Shown one piece after another: positions 31,050 through 41,015 of a stretch of 64,000 bases of DNA. The notes under the pieces are model-generated. The model was not told where the DNA came from, searched no databases, and was given only the letters and a program-made list of their open reading frames with translations. Source of the DNA: Olsenella sp. (lineage in GTDB: Bacteria; Actinomycetota; Coriobacteriia; Coriobacteriales; Atopobiaceae); NCBI GenBank assembly GCA_022648325.1, contig JALCMG010000003.1, positions 1-64,000 on the forward strand, given 5' to 3'. Numbering within the stretch: position 1 is the first letter of the stretch; the number at the start of each line of letters is the position of its first letter. The translations under genes and the position numbers were made by a program.

Positions 31050-32084
31050 CTATTTTGTAGATGTGGCCCCGTGATTGCGCGCGGCGCCGAGCTTTGTTGT
31101 CTCGCGCTTGCCCCACGCCGGCCTGTTCAGTATCGCGCGTCCAATGCCCGCGAGGTCACACGCGCCGCGCTCGAGGAGTTCCTCTGCTGCGGCGCCCGTC
31201 TTGATTCCTCCCGCCAGCAGCACGGGCACGTCCACGGCGCTGCGGATGGGGGTCGAGGAGTCCGCGAACCAGCCGGGCGTGTCCTCGAGGCCGGGCCTCC
31301 CGTAGTAGCACATGCCCCCCGAGACGGAGATGAGGCCTGCGCCGGCGGCCTCGACCAGGCGCGCGAGAGCCACGGCGTCTGCGATGGTGTTGCCTCCGGA
31401 CAGGTAGTCGCAGCCGCCCAAGCGCACCGAGACCGGGTAGCCTGACGGCAGCTCGGCCCGGACCGCGGATACGACCTCCACGAGGAGACGGGCCCTGTTC
31501 TCAAGCGGACCGCCGTAGGAATCGCGCCGATGGTTCGTGAGGGGCGAGAGGAACTGGTCCAAGAGGTACCCGTGGGCGGCATGGATCTCGACGCCGTCAA
31601 AGCCAGCCATGCGAGCCCGTCGCGCCGCGGCCGAGAAGAGGCTGGGCACGCGAGCGATGTCCTCTGCATCCATGGGGCGGGGAAGCGGGTGCCCAACCTT
31701 GGCGCCAGGGCAGGTGACGGCAGAGGGGGCCAGGGGGAGGGTGCCCGTGAGGGCCTTGGTGGTGGCCGACCCTGCGTGCGAGAGCTGCACAAAGACGGGG
31801 GTGCCCTCGGCGTGCACAGCGGCAGCCTCCAACTTGAGACTCTCGATGTCATCGTCGTGTGCGATAGAGGCTTGGCGTGAGGTTGCGCGTCCCTCGTCGC
31901 ACACAAAGTGGTGGCCGCACTCGACAAGACCCAGATAGCCCCTGCGTGCACGAGCGGCGTAGTGCTCGCAGAGCCTCTGTGTGACATGGCCCCGCTCGTC
32001 CGCCCTCCCCGTGGCGATGGGCACCATGACAAGGCGATTCTTCAGCACGAGGTCTCCAACCGCTAGTGGCTGGCCAAAGATCAC
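31050..32084 (-). CDS. NADH:flavin oxidoreductase (old yellow enzyme family)
   Basis: The 344-residue TIM-barrel FMN protein shows the segments LKNRLVMVPIATG, TPVFVQLSHAG and HAAHGYLLDQFLSPLTN then RRDSYGG, and the phosphate-binding loop GGIKTGAAAEELLERGACDLAGIGRAIL. The last part is less canonical than in typical enoate reductases. It lacks the iron-sulfur and second domains of 2,4-dienoyl-CoA reductase. Substrates of such enzymes include enones and nitro compounds. GTG at 32084 overlaps the AcpS-like stop (GTGA), which favours this start over longer forms. Confidence 0.88.
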   Translation of the reverse strand: MIFGQPLAVGDLVLKNRLVMVPIATGRADERGHVTQRLCEHYAARARRGYLGLVECGHHFVCDEGRATSRQASIAHDDDIESLKLEAAAVHAEGTPVFVQLSHAGSATTKALTGTLPLAPSAVTCPGAKVGHPLPRPMDAEDIARVPSLFSAAARRARMAGFDGVEIHAAHGYLLDQFLSPLTNHRRDSYGGPLENRARLLVEVVSAVRAELPSGYPVSVRLGGCDYLSGGNTIADAVALARLVEAAGAGLISVSGGMCYYGRPGLEDTPGWFADSSTPIRSAVDVPVLLAGGIKTGAAAEELLERGACDLAGIGRAILNRPAWGKRETTKLGAARNHGATSTK

Positions 32085-32494
32085 GCTCCCTCGCCCCCTG
32101 CCGCAGGGGCCACGATGACGGCAATTGCCAGCGCTGCCCCCGCTTCGTTTGTGATCGAGACCCGCGGGGCGCTCATTCCGCGTGCGGCCATGGCGGCACT
32201 CAGGCTCCCGTGTACCGTGCACACAGGCGCCCCCGAGGGGGCATCGAGCGTCTCGAGCTCCAGAGGATCTACGGCCAAGCCCTCTGGGAGGAGTCTGGCG
32301 AGCGCATCTGCTGCCGCGGCCTTTGCGGCGAGGTGGCCGGCAAGGTACTCGGCGGGGTTTTCGCGTGCGGAAGCTTGCGCGAGCTCAGCGGGAGTGAGCA
32401 GGCGGGAGAGCGTATAGCTGTCATTGGCGAGAAGGTCTTGTGCCTTGGATATGAGAACGAGGCGCGAATCCGTAGCGTGGGTCTTCTCGTCCAC
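32081..32494 (-). CDS. acpS: Holo-ACP synthase-like protein (4'-phosphopantetheinyl transferase superfamily)
   Basis: The 137-residue protein is divergent. The AcpS helix with AEYLAGHLAAKAAAADALARLL stands in for the usual F-x-x-KEA-x-x-KA pattern, and the C-terminal half (SLSAAMAARG, RVSITNEAGAALAIAVIV) matches the second half of AcpS, where the H/S-I-S-H strand leads to A-x-A-V-V. The N-terminal metal-binding aspartate of GxDxxxI is not evident. If active it transfers phosphopantetheine from CoA to acyl carrier protein. It is the head of a minus-strand group coupled to the old yellow enzyme by GTGA. Confidence 0.6.
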   Translation of the reverse strand: MDEKTHATDSRLVLISKAQDLLANDSYTLSRLLTPAELAQASARENPAEYLAGHLAAKAAAADALARLLPEGLAVDPLELETLDAPSGAPVCTVHGSLSAAMAARGMSAPRVSITNEAGAALAIAVIVAPAAGGEGA

Positions 32495-32593
32495 TTTGCC
32501 CTCCCGTACCTAGACCTGTGGTATGACGGATACCAGCATAGGGCAGTGGGGGCGGGCTTCACACATGGCGGAGCGGATCTTAGGGAGAGGGCG

Positions 32594-32839
32594 TCACTTG
32601 GCGTGGGGTGGGTGCCGGCTGTCCCAGACCTCCTGCAGGATTCGCTGTGGAGAGGTGCCCAGAGCCTCGGCGTATGCGTAGACCTCGCCCAGATGGAGCG
32701 AGCGCTCGCCGGACTCAAACTTGGAGATCATCGACTGGTTGACGCCGAGCCTGTCCGCGACCTGATCCTGCTTCAGGCCGGACTCGATCCTCAGCTTTCG
32801 GAGGACCTTCCCAATGAGTCTGTCGGCAATCTCATACAT
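32594..32839 (-). CDS. XRE-family HTH transcriptional regulator
   Basis: The 81-residue protein is essentially a single Cro/C1 helix-turn-helix: RKLRIESGLKQDQVADRLGVNQSMISKFESGERSLHLGEVYAYAEALG. The recognition helix is NQSMISKFE. No extra sensor domain is present. It is divergent from a small plus-strand frame, and an exact palindrome (agaatattct, 32879-32888) lies 40 bases upstream as a candidate operator. The regulated gene may be itself or the small divergent gene. Confidence 0.85.
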   Translation of the reverse strand: MYEIADRLIGKVLRKLRIESGLKQDQVADRLGVNQSMISKFESGERSLHLGEVYAYAEALGTSPQRILQEVWDSRHPPHAK

Positions 32840-32878
32840 GGGCCGGAATTTAGACCTCGGCCCAATACATTCAAAAAT

Positions 32879-32888
32879 AGAATATTCT
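32879..32888. promoter_or_regulatory. Short palindrome upstream of the XRE gene
   Basis: The sequence agaatattct is a perfect 10-bp palindrome in AT-rich DNA between the divergent XRE gene and the small hypothetical gene. It fits the operator size of single-domain Cro/C1 proteins, but no second copy was found. Confidence 0.35.
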
Positions 32889-32929
32889 GATGTCTATCAG
32901 GAAAACGATGATATCTGGCAGGTGAGCTC

Positions 32930-33151
32930 TTGGAAAACCCACAGGACACGCTCCGTGGCTGCGCAGACATAGCGCGAGCAATTGCCCAGCAGGCGGCCAA
33001 CGGTTCCGTATCGCCGGATGCGCTCGAACTTCTCGCCGACAAGATCGAGGAGACTGCCAGACTGCTTGACGGGGATCGCATCGAGCGCTGGGCCGAGGTC
33101 ATCCGCGATGCCGATGGCACCGAGCGAGAGGTACATGAGGCCAAGGCATAG
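32930..33151 (+). CDS. Small hypothetical protein divergent from the XRE regulator
   Basis: The 73-residue frame begins with TTG: NPQDTLRGCADIARAIAQQ, then ALELLADKIEETARLL and an acidic end. It looks helical, with regular spacing of Leu and Ala. No family was recognised. The ribosome site (ggcaggtgagctc) is moderate. Position opposite the XRE gene, with a shared control region, supports its being real. It could be a small partner of the regulator. Confidence 0.5.
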   Translation: MENPQDTLRGCADIARAIAQQAANGSVSPDALELLADKIEETARLLDGDRIERWAEVIRDADGTEREVHEAKA

Positions 33152-33179
33152 CGTCGTACGGCGAGCCTTCCTGCTTGCC

Positions 33180-33662
33180 CTACATCCCGTAGTCGAAGAA
33201 GGACGACACGTGAACCGTGACGCAGTCGGTCTCACGATTGATGAGGTCGAGCGTCTTCACGGTGTCCTCGACGATGGCGACGCGCTTCTCGGGAAGCCTC
33301 AGCTCTTGCGCAAGCCGGCGCAGGAACTCCACCTTCTCGGCCTTCTGGGCAACAGTCACGACGTGACTGGGGGCAAGCCCGTAGCAGCGCGTGACGAAGG
33401 CTCGCTTTCCAGGTGCCTCGACGTCGCTTGCCTGCGAGCAAGCCCACACGCCGTTCCCGCCTTTGTCCCTCACGAAGCGCTGAATCTGGGGAATGGGGCG
33501 CGAGCTGGCATAGGGGTCGTGTGTGCGGACGTAGTCCTCCCACTCCTCGTCGGGGCAGGCGCTGTGGCAGAGGTCGCCAAACTCGTAGACCGCAAGTACG
33601 CCATCTATGTCAAAGACTACGGCAGTCTGTGGTTCTAACAGGTATTCCATGAGCCTGGTCAC
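33180..33662 (-). CDS. HAD-like phosphatase, hypothetical
   Basis: The 160-residue protein has a HAD-type nucleophile motif AVVFDIDGVLAVYE near residue 15 and the acidic motif RVAIVEDTVKTLDLI near residue 130, with THVVTV-like and QKAEKVEFLRRL segments between. The cap is minimal. A phosphatase or nucleotidase role is likely; the substrate is unknown. GTG at 33662 is chosen because ggaaggga lies six to seven bases upstream; an ATG at 33650 is an alternative. It is divergent from the phosphate-uptake genes. Confidence 0.65.
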   Translation of the reverse strand: MTRLMEYLLEPQTAVVFDIDGVLAVYEFGDLCHSACPDEEWEDYVRTHDPYASSRPIPQIQRFVRDKGGNGVWACSQASDVEAPGKRAFVTRCYGLAPSHVVTVAQKAEKVEFLRRLAQELRLPEKRVAIVEDTVKTLDLINRETDCVTVHVSSFFDYGM

Positions 33663-33914
33663 GTGGCATCCCTTCCATGTGGTGTGGTTGGACGGTACCG
33701 GTGCCGCCCGTAAGACCGAGCATACCCAAGGCCTAAACCCGCGCAAGGCACCGCGTTTATTTCGTTTGTATTGCGTCAATCGGCAGATGGTACCAGTCGT
33801 TTCGCTTTCAGCGGCTTACAAACTGCTAACATTTCCCGGCAGCCGTGGAACGAACAACTGTGCAAGTACGGGCAGTGCCGTTTGTTCTCAGGGCGGTACC
33901 TCGCATGAAGGGAC

Positions 33915-34541
33915 ATGCCTTTGAGTCGCGTGAAGCACAAGGAGGACGTCTTCTACGGACTCCTCGCAGATTTTGGACACAAGATTGCCGAGGTCGGCCA
34001 GGACTACGCAACGCTCGTGCGCAACTACCCCCAGTCTCGCGACCTCATCGCCAAGATGAAGGAGTACGAGGTCGACTGCGACCATCACGTCGCCGAGATT
34101 CTGACCGAGCTCTACGGGTCTTTCGTGACCCCCTTCGACCGCGAGGACATCGCGATGCTCGCGCGCACGATGGACGGCGTGGTCGACCAGATCGAGGGCG
34201 CCGCGCGCCGCTTCGAGCTCTTCCGCGTTGAGGAGATGCACCCCGAGGCCGTCCGCATGGCAGACCTCACCGCGAGTGCCTGCATGCAGCTTGGCGAGCT
34301 CTTCGACCACCTGCCCAACTTTCACAAGGACCCAGTGGTCATGGAGCGCGTGAGGTCGGTTGGGATGCTCGAGGACGAGGGGGACGTGGTCTACCGTGGT
34401 GCCCTCGGAGACCTCTTTGTGGGGACGGACCCCATGGAGACGCTGAAGTGGGTCATGCTCCTCGAGAGGATGGAGGCCGCGCTCGACTGCTGCAAGTCCG
34501 TGGGCAACATCGTACAGGGCGTGGTAGTGAAGAATGCCTAG
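33915..34541 (+). CDS. PhoU-like DUF47 protein, Pit accessory protein
   Basis: The 208-residue all-helical protein has the family landmarks EDVFYGLLADFG, KMKEYEVDCDHHVAEIL, FVTPFDREDIAMLARTMDGVVDQIE, and ERMEAALDCCKSVGNIVQGVVVKNA. These PhoU-like proteins almost always accompany PiT transporters and are thought to regulate them. Here the transporter start lies inside the end of this gene (eight-base overlap ATGCCTAG). The ribosome site gaaggga precedes ATG. Confidence 0.9.
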   Translation: MPLSRVKHKEDVFYGLLADFGHKIAEVGQDYATLVRNYPQSRDLIAKMKEYEVDCDHHVAEILTELYGSFVTPFDREDIAMLARTMDGVVDQIEGAARRFELFRVEEMHPEAVRMADLTASACMQLGELFDHLPNFHKDPVVMERVRSVGMLEDEGDVVYRGALGDLFVGTDPMETLKWVMLLERMEAALDCCKSVGNIVQGVVVKNA

Positions 34542-35526
34542 CGCCCTTCTCGTCACGCTGCTCGTTACCGCATTTGCGTTCGAGCTCATCAATGGCTTCC
34601 ACGACACGGCAAACTCCATTGCCACCACGGTCTACACGCGCGCCCTCTCGCCCGGGGTCGCAATCGCGATGTCCGCTGTCATGAACTTTATTGGCGCGCT
34701 CACCAACGAGAGCGTTGCGCGCACCATCTCGAGCGGACTCGTCGACGTCCAGCTAGAGCTCTACGTCATTCTTGCTGCGCTGCTCGGCGCCATCTTCTGG
34801 AACCTCCTCACCTGGTGGCTCACGGTTCCAAGCTCCTCCTCGCATGCGCTTATCGGCAGCCTCATTGGGGCAACCATCGCCTACACCCACGGGTTTTCGG
34901 ACGTGAGGTGGGAGGGCGTGGTCGAGAAGGTCGTCATTCCCCTGTTCACCTCGCCGCTCATAGGGTTTGCCCTGGGCTTTGCCTTCATGAGGCTTGTCTT
35001 CGAGCTCTTTGCAAACTGGACTCCCGCCAACGCGAACGGCCTCTTCCACCGGCTGCAGATTGTCTCTTCTGCCTTCATGGCATACAGCCATGGCTCCAAC
35101 GACGCCCAGAAGACGATGGGCATCATCACGCTGGCACTCACCACCGAGGGACTGCTCTCCCAGGACGCAGGAGTGCCGCTGTGGGTCAAGCTCTTCTGCG
35201 CCGCCACCATGGCGCTTGGCACGGCGATTGGTGGACAGCGCATCATGAAGACGCTGGGGCGGGGGGTCTTTCGCCTGGAGCCCTCCATCGGCTTCGTGGC
35301 GAACATGGCTACGGCGATAGCAATCGAGACCATGACCGCCTTGGGTGCCCCCGTCTCCACGACGCAGGTGGTCACTACCTCCATTATGGGTGCCGGCAGC
35401 GCCAAGCGTCGCGCCGGCGTTCGGTGGGTTACGGCGCGCAAGATTGTGACCTCGTGGTTTGTCACCTTGCCGGTTACCATGTGCCTTGGTGCGGCGTCCT
35501 GCGCGTTTATCGGTCTGTTCGTGTGA
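34534..35526 (+). CDS. pit: PiT-family inorganic phosphate transporter
   Basis: The 330-residue membrane protein contains both PiT repeats: FELINGFHDTANSIATTVYT near the N-terminus, and the second signature AYSHGSNDAQKTMGIITLAL in the middle, plus ALGAPVSTTQVVTTSIMGAG. About ten transmembrane helices are evident. It takes up phosphate (often as metal-phosphate) driven by the proton gradient. It overlaps the DUF47 gene, so the two are co-expressed. No Pho box was recognised upstream. Confidence 0.93.
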   Translation: MPSALLVTLLVTAFAFELINGFHDTANSIATTVYTRALSPGVAIAMSAVMNFIGALTNESVARTISSGLVDVQLELYVILAALLGAIFWNLLTWWLTVPSSSSHALIGSLIGATIAYTHGFSDVRWEGVVEKVVIPLFTSPLIGFALGFAFMRLVFELFANWTPANANGLFHRLQIVSSAFMAYSHGSNDAQKTMGIITLALTTEGLLSQDAGVPLWVKLFCAATMALGTAIGGQRIMKTLGRGVFRLEPSIGFVANMATAIAIETMTALGAPVSTTQVVTTSIMGAGSAKRRAGVRWVTARKIVTSWFVTLPVTMCLGAASCAFIGLFV

Positions 35527-35623
35527 CGGTGGCGTGTCGCGGGACTGTCTTTTGACGCACTGGGTAAACTCATCTCTGGCACAGATGCTTACATGCCCAC
35601 CGGGCAGGAAGGAAGGGTTTGCC

Positions 35624-36139
35624 ATGGCACTCGACCAGAAGGTCGGCGACGCCCTTAACGCGCAGATCAACAAGGAGTTCTACTCCGCCTATCTCTATCT
35701 CACGTTTGCAGACTACTACGAGGAGCGCGGCCTCAAGGGCTTCGCTAACTGGTACATGATCCAGGTGCAGGAGGAGGTCGCGCACGCCAAGATTCTCCGC
35801 CGTTACCTTCTGGACAACGACTACCAGGTCAAGATGGCAGCCATCGCCGAGCCCGATAAGACCTTCAAGAACGACCTCGAGCCGCTCCAGGCAGGCCTCG
35901 AGCACGAGCGCTACATCACGGCCTCGATCAACGAGTGCTACCAGGTCGCCTACAACGTGCATGACTTCCGCACTATGCAGCTGCTCGACTGGTTCGTGAA
36001 GGAGCAGGGCGAGGAGGAGACCAACGCCTCCGATATGGTCAAGAACATGGAGCTCTTTGGTGCAGACCCCAAGGGTCTCTATGACCTCGACCGCGAGTAC
36101 CAGGCTCGCACCTTCATTGCGCCTACGATGCCCATGTAG
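35624..36139 (+). CDS. ftnA: Ferritin (bacterial non-haem, FtnA-like)
   Basis: The 171-residue four-helix ferritin has ferroxidase-centre ligands in INKEFYSAYLYL, QEEVAHAKIL (Glu, His) and FVKEQGEEETNAS. The length matches FtnA; no haem-binding methionine of bacterioferritin is seen. It stores iron and protects against peroxide. ATG at 35624 follows ggaagggtttgcc; longer frames upstream overlap unlikely sequence. It is a single gene ending at a hairpin terminator. Confidence 0.94.
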   Translation: MALDQKVGDALNAQINKEFYSAYLYLTFADYYEERGLKGFANWYMIQVQEEVAHAKILRRYLLDNDYQVKMAAIAEPDKTFKNDLEPLQAGLEHERYITASINECYQVAYNVHDFRTMQLLDWFVKEQGEEETNASDMVKNMELFGADPKGLYDLDREYQARTFIAPTMPM

Positions 36140-36164
36140 GTCACCGCAAACCAGGCACTGCCGA

Positions 36165-36200
36165 GAAGCGCGGGGGCGATTGGCCTCCGCGCTTCATTTA
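36165..36200 (+). terminator. Terminator after the ferritin gene
   Basis: The stem gaagcgcgg (36165-36173) pairs perfectly with 36187-36195 and is followed by atttat. It lies about 26 bases downstream of the ferritin stop. Confidence 0.65.
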
Positions 36201-36293
36201 TGCGTCGAGGTCGTATGGCTGCGGCGCGTTGACGTTTCACGGGAACTGTTCGTTGCCACACATTCTCTTCACACTCTATGATGGGTCCATGTT

Positions 36294-36310
36294 GTTGACA
36301 TGGTGTCAAC
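36294..36310. promoter_or_regulatory. Dyad operator at the TetR gene
   Basis: The sequence gttgaca-tgg-tgtcaac is a perfect 7-bp inverted repeat lying directly before the ribosome site of the TetR gene. A bound dimer would block initiation, so autorepression is likely. Confidence 0.65.
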
Positions 36311-36326
36311 TATGGAGGTACAGTCC

Positions 36327-36911
36327 ATGCGAGGCGAGATTGCAGAGACGCGCCGCGAGCAGATCCTTGCCGCTGCCCGTTTTCTCTACGAGGAGCGGGG
36401 GATTGACCGCACCTCCGTGAAGGACATCGCCGACAGGGCTGGTATCACGCGGAGCCTCTTCTACCATTACTTCTCGAGTCGAGATGAGGTCACCGACGCC
36501 ATTCTCGACGCATATGTCGAGCGTTTTGTGGCAGCGGTGCGCGAGTGGAACGCACAACGGGTGCGCGGGGACGTGTCTGGTGCGCTGGAGGCCTGCGTCG
36601 CCATGCTACGCCGTCACCTCTTTGATGCGGACAGCTTTAGGACAGACCTCCTCAAGAGCCAGAATGCCCTTCTCTACCAGCGCTTTAGCCAGCAGGTGGC
36701 ACGTACCCTCGCTGAGTACCTCACCAGGACCACGGTTGCCGAGTACGCGAGGTACCACCGCGTCGAGATTCGCCATCCCTACGAGGAGTTCTACCTCCTC
36801 ATCATTGGACTCATGAGTTACATGAGGACCCATCCAGACGCCTCGGACGAGCTTGTCGCCGACCTCATCGCCGATACCCTCCATCTCGACCTTGGCCCCC
36901 AACAGGACTAG
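36327..36911 (+). CDS. TetR-family transcriptional regulator
   Basis: The 194-residue protein has an N-terminal TetR HTH: RREQILAAARFLYEERGIDRTSVKDIADRAGITRSLFYHYFSSRDEV, the recognition helix being TRSLFYHYF. The C-terminal ligand domain is not of a recognised subtype. ATG at 36327 is supported by ggagg nine bases upstream; in-frame ATGs at 36300 and 36312 would lie inside the operator palindrome. It is followed 55 bases later by the DUF5692-like membrane protein, a plausible target. Confidence 0.88.
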   Translation: MRGEIAETRREQILAAARFLYEERGIDRTSVKDIADRAGITRSLFYHYFSSRDEVTDAILDAYVERFVAAVREWNAQRVRGDVSGALEACVAMLRRHLFDADSFRTDLLKSQNALLYQRFSQQVARTLAEYLTRTTVAEYARYHRVEIRHPYEEFYLLIIGLMSYMRTHPDASDELVADLIADTLHLDLGPQQD

Positions 36912-36966
36912 CCGCGCCACGGCGCGACGGTAGCGTTTCCCAAGACCACTCGAGAGAGGAAGTGCC

Positions 36967-37959
36967 ATGTTGTTCGACCACAGCGTCAACCTGCCGTTCC
37001 AGCTCCTGGGATGGGTGATGGTCTTTGTTGGGCTCATCGTGCTCAACGAGTTCGCCCGCAGATCCAAGGTCGGGGGCATCATCATGTTCGGCGCGCTGCC
37101 CGTGGCCATGACCGTATACTGCATTGCCATCGCCGTGGGCGTGGCACAGGGCCAGGAGTGGGCGCTCACCAACCCAACCCACGTCTACCAGAACAGCTGG
37201 TTCCACTATGCAAAGGTGTACGCCGCACTTGCCGGCTGCATTGGCTTTATGGTCATCAAGTACTAGTGGGGCAACCTGGGGCGTGCGCATTGGTTCCGCG
37301 CCTTCCCGTTTGCCATCGTGGCCATCAACATCCTCATTGCCGTGTGCTCCGACTTCGAGAGCGCCTATCACTTCTTTGCCCTTGGCGAGGGCACGTGGGT
37401 GACCTCTGAGGGCGCAACCCAGCTTGCGGGCTGGAACAACGTCTTCAACGGCATCGCCGGCATCATCAACATCTTCTGCATGACAGCCTGGTGGAACGTC
37501 TACTCCTCCAAGGACGGGCGAGACATGCTCTGGCCCGACATGACCTGGGTGTTCATCGTTGCCTACGACATTTGGAACTTCTGCTACACCTACAACTGCC
37601 TGCCGCACCACGCCTGGTACTGCGGCCTTGCGCTGCTCCTTGCGCCCACGGTTGCAAACGCCCTCTGGAACAAGGGCGCCTGGATTCAGAACCGCGCAAA
37701 CACGCTGGCCATCTGGTGCATGTTCGCGCAGGTATTCCCCGCGTTCCAGGAGGAGTCGGTCTTTGTGACGCACTCCACGCTCAACCCCGCCGTGGCAACC
37801 GCGGTCTCCGTCATTGCGCTCGTGGCTAACGTCGCTGCCATCTGCCACATTGCGTATCGCGCCAGGAAGTTGGGCGTCAACCCCTACAAGCAGGACGTAT
37901 TTGTGGGTACCCGCGACTTCGAGCAGGCAACCGCCCGCCGCGTCGACCTGGCTGCATAG
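36967..37959 (+). pseudogene. DUF5692-like multi-pass membrane protein interrupted by an amber codon
   Basis: A single frame of 330 codons is open from ATG at 36967 to 37959 except for TAG at 37264-37266 (codon 100), giving ...GFMVIKY-stop-WGNLGRAHW. Both sides are clearly one protein with about eight hydrophobic helices (for example FQLLGWVMVFVGLIVL, then NVFNGIAGIINIFCMTAWW). I associate it with the coriobacterial DUF5692 family, of unknown function. A nonsense mutation from Tyr, Gln or Trp is simplest. Suppression of TAG cannot be excluded, since the downstream half is undamaged. TetR lies just upstream. Confidence 0.8.
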
Positions 37960-37992
37960 GCGGGGCAAGCAGGACATTGCCGTACAACGCAT

Positions 37993-38022
37993 GCGGGGCG
38001 CCAGCTTGTGCTGACGCCCCGC
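37993..38022. terminator. Bidirectional terminator between DUF5692-like gene and pyrE
   Basis: The stem gcggggcgccagc (37993-38005) pairs with gctgacgccccgc (38010-38022) with one mismatch and a 4-base loop. It sits between two convergent genes and is followed by attctcgt on the plus strand. Confidence 0.7.
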
Positions 38023-38046
38023 ATTCTCGTGCCGGTTGCCTTCGTG

Positions 38047-38709
38047 CTACTTCACGCCGTACTTCTCGTAGTACTCGTCGATGGCTGCCTTGAGCTGCGG
38101 CGCAATCACGGTGCCGTCGAGTGCCTCCACGACCTCGGCCATGGTCACGATGCTTGCGACGGGGAAGCCGTAGCGCTCCTGGATCTCCTCCTGGGCGCTC
38201 ACCTTGCCGCCCTTGCCCACCTCCATGCGGTTGAGCGAGACGATGAGGCCCTTGACCTCGACCTTTGCCGCGCCAGTCACGATGGGGTAGGTCTCGTCGA
38301 TGGACTTGCCAGAGGTGGTAACGTCCTCGATCATCACCACGCGGTCGCCGTCTCTAAGCTCGCTTCCCAGAAGGTTGCCCTTGTCGGCGCCATGGTCCTT
38401 GACCTCCTTGCGGTTGGAGCAGTAGCGCACCTCCTTGCCGTAGAGGTCGTGGAAGGCGATGGCGCAGGAGACCGCCAGGGGGATGCCCTTGTATGCCGGC
38501 CCAAAGAGGACGTCGAAGTCCAGGCCAAAGTTGTCGTGGATGGCGCGGGCATAGAACTCCCCAAGGCGCTTGAGCTGCGAGCCCGTCACATAAGCCCCCG
38601 CGTTCATGAAGAACGGCGACTTCCTGCCGCTCTTGAGGGTGAACTCGCCAAACTTAAGGACCTTGCTCTCGACCATGAAGTCGATGAACCGGCGCTTGTA
38701 CTCCTCCAT
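38047..38709 (-). CDS. pyrE: Orotate phosphoribosyltransferase
   Basis: The 220-residue type I PRTase has the PRPP-binding motif VVMIEDVTTSGKS near residue 125, the family block FTLKSGRKSPFFMNAG near the N-terminus and LFGPAYKGIPLAV. It converts orotate and PRPP to OMP in pyrimidine synthesis. It is a lone pyrimidine gene here. The next gene on the strand (msrC) starts 0.6 kb upstream and ends 52 bases away, so co-transcription is possible. It is convergent with the DUF5692-like gene, with a terminator between. Confidence 0.95.
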   Translation of the reverse strand: MEEYKRRFIDFMVESKVLKFGEFTLKSGRKSPFFMNAGAYVTGSQLKRLGEFYARAIHDNFGLDFDVLFGPAYKGIPLAVSCAIAFHDLYGKEVRYCSNRKEVKDHGADKGNLLGSELRDGDRVVMIEDVTTSGKSIDETYPIVTGAAKVEVKGLIVSLNRMEVGKGGKVSAQEEIQERYGFPVASIVTMAEVVEALDGTVIAPQLKAAIDEYYEKYGVK

Positions 38710-38760
38710 TGACGTCTCCTCTCGGTGGTGACGATCCTCTCGCCAGACGATTCTACGCGA

Positions 38761-39288
38761 CTACCGGCATGGGGGAACCACGGCAGGACCAAGAAGGCTC
38801 GCTGAACTCTCCAGGGCACGCACGATGAGCGAGAAGCCCTCGAGGTCCGCCTCCGAGAATCGCGCGGGGATGGGGCTGTCGCAGTCGAGGGCTCCCCATA
38901 CCTTCGCGGTGCCACCTGGGCCGGTGGCATGGATGGGCACCACAAGCTCCGAGCGCGACGCGGCGTCGCAGGCAATGTGGCCGGGAAACGCATGGACGTC
39001 GGGTACAAGCTGGGGCTTGTCTGTCTTAGCGGCCGTTCCGCAAACGCCTGCGCCCCAGGGAATGCTCACGCAGGCGGGGCGTCCCCAGAAGGGTCCAAGG
39101 ACGAGGTCCCTCTCGCCGCCTTGCCCTTGCGTGGCAACGTAGAAGCCCATCCAGTTAATGTTTGGCAGGCTTTCTCCCAGGAGGGCGGCGACGTTTGCGA
39201 GCGCGGGCAGCCATCCGGGCGTTCCCTCAGCAAGCGCAGCTGCCTGTTGGGCGAGAAGCCCATAGTCCGTGACGTGTGCGTCATCCAT
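38761..39288 (-). CDS. msrC: Free methionine-(R)-sulfoxide reductase (GAF domain)
   Basis: The 175-residue single GAF domain has all signature segments of fRMsr: [36 protein letters not shown] with two cysteines, [25 protein letters not shown] with the catalytic-region cysteine, and [13 protein letters not shown]. It reduces free methionine-R-sulfoxide and defends against oxidants. ATG at 39288 follows aaggagtcgcaatc; a longer frame upstream runs into the asnS control region. It is divergent from asnS. Confidence 0.9.
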   Translation of the reverse strand: MDDAHVTDYGLLAQQAAALAEGTPGWLPALANVAALLGESLPNINWMGFYVATQGQGGERDLVLGPFWGRPACVSIPWGAGVCGTAAKTDKPQLVPDVHAFPGHIACDAASRSELVVPIHATGPGGTAKVWGALDCDSPIPARFSEADLEGFSLIVRALESSASLLGPAVVPPCR

Positions 39289-39394
39289 GATTGCGACTCC
39301 TTCCATGGGGAGAATGAGGGGCTTCGCGTATACGCGTCGCGATAAGATAGGGCGGTTAATGAGCATGACACAATTCCTAGAGGAAGGATGTCCC

Positions 39395-40804
<1,410 letters not shown>

Positions 40805-40865
40805 GGACGCCAGGAGGGCTGCGGCGCGCGTCTGGCGGCGCGTACCCGGCGGCGCGCATCTTACC

Positions 40866-40980
40866 GTCGCCGGAAGGCCCCAAATGATGCAAATTGCAAC
40901 AAAGAGGCCCCTCCGGCTACGTTTTGTCTCCAGAGGGGGCCTCTTTGTCGTATCTTCCGCCCAAACGCGCTTCCGGCGAC
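40866..40980. terminator. Conserved-block terminator, copy A (asnS/scrB)
   Basis: The stem at 40900-40913/40933-40947 (caaagaggcccc against ggggcctctttg, one bulge) sits between the convergent asnS and scrB genes. It is preceded by gtcgccggaa (40866-40875) and attgcaacaa (about 40893-40902), both present in copy B at 49109. The 10-mer gtcgccggaa also recurs inverted at 40971-40980, framing the whole unit. Confidence 0.7.
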
Positions 40981-41015
40981 GGTGCCGTTCCGGCGACGCC
41001 GTCGCCCGAAAAACG

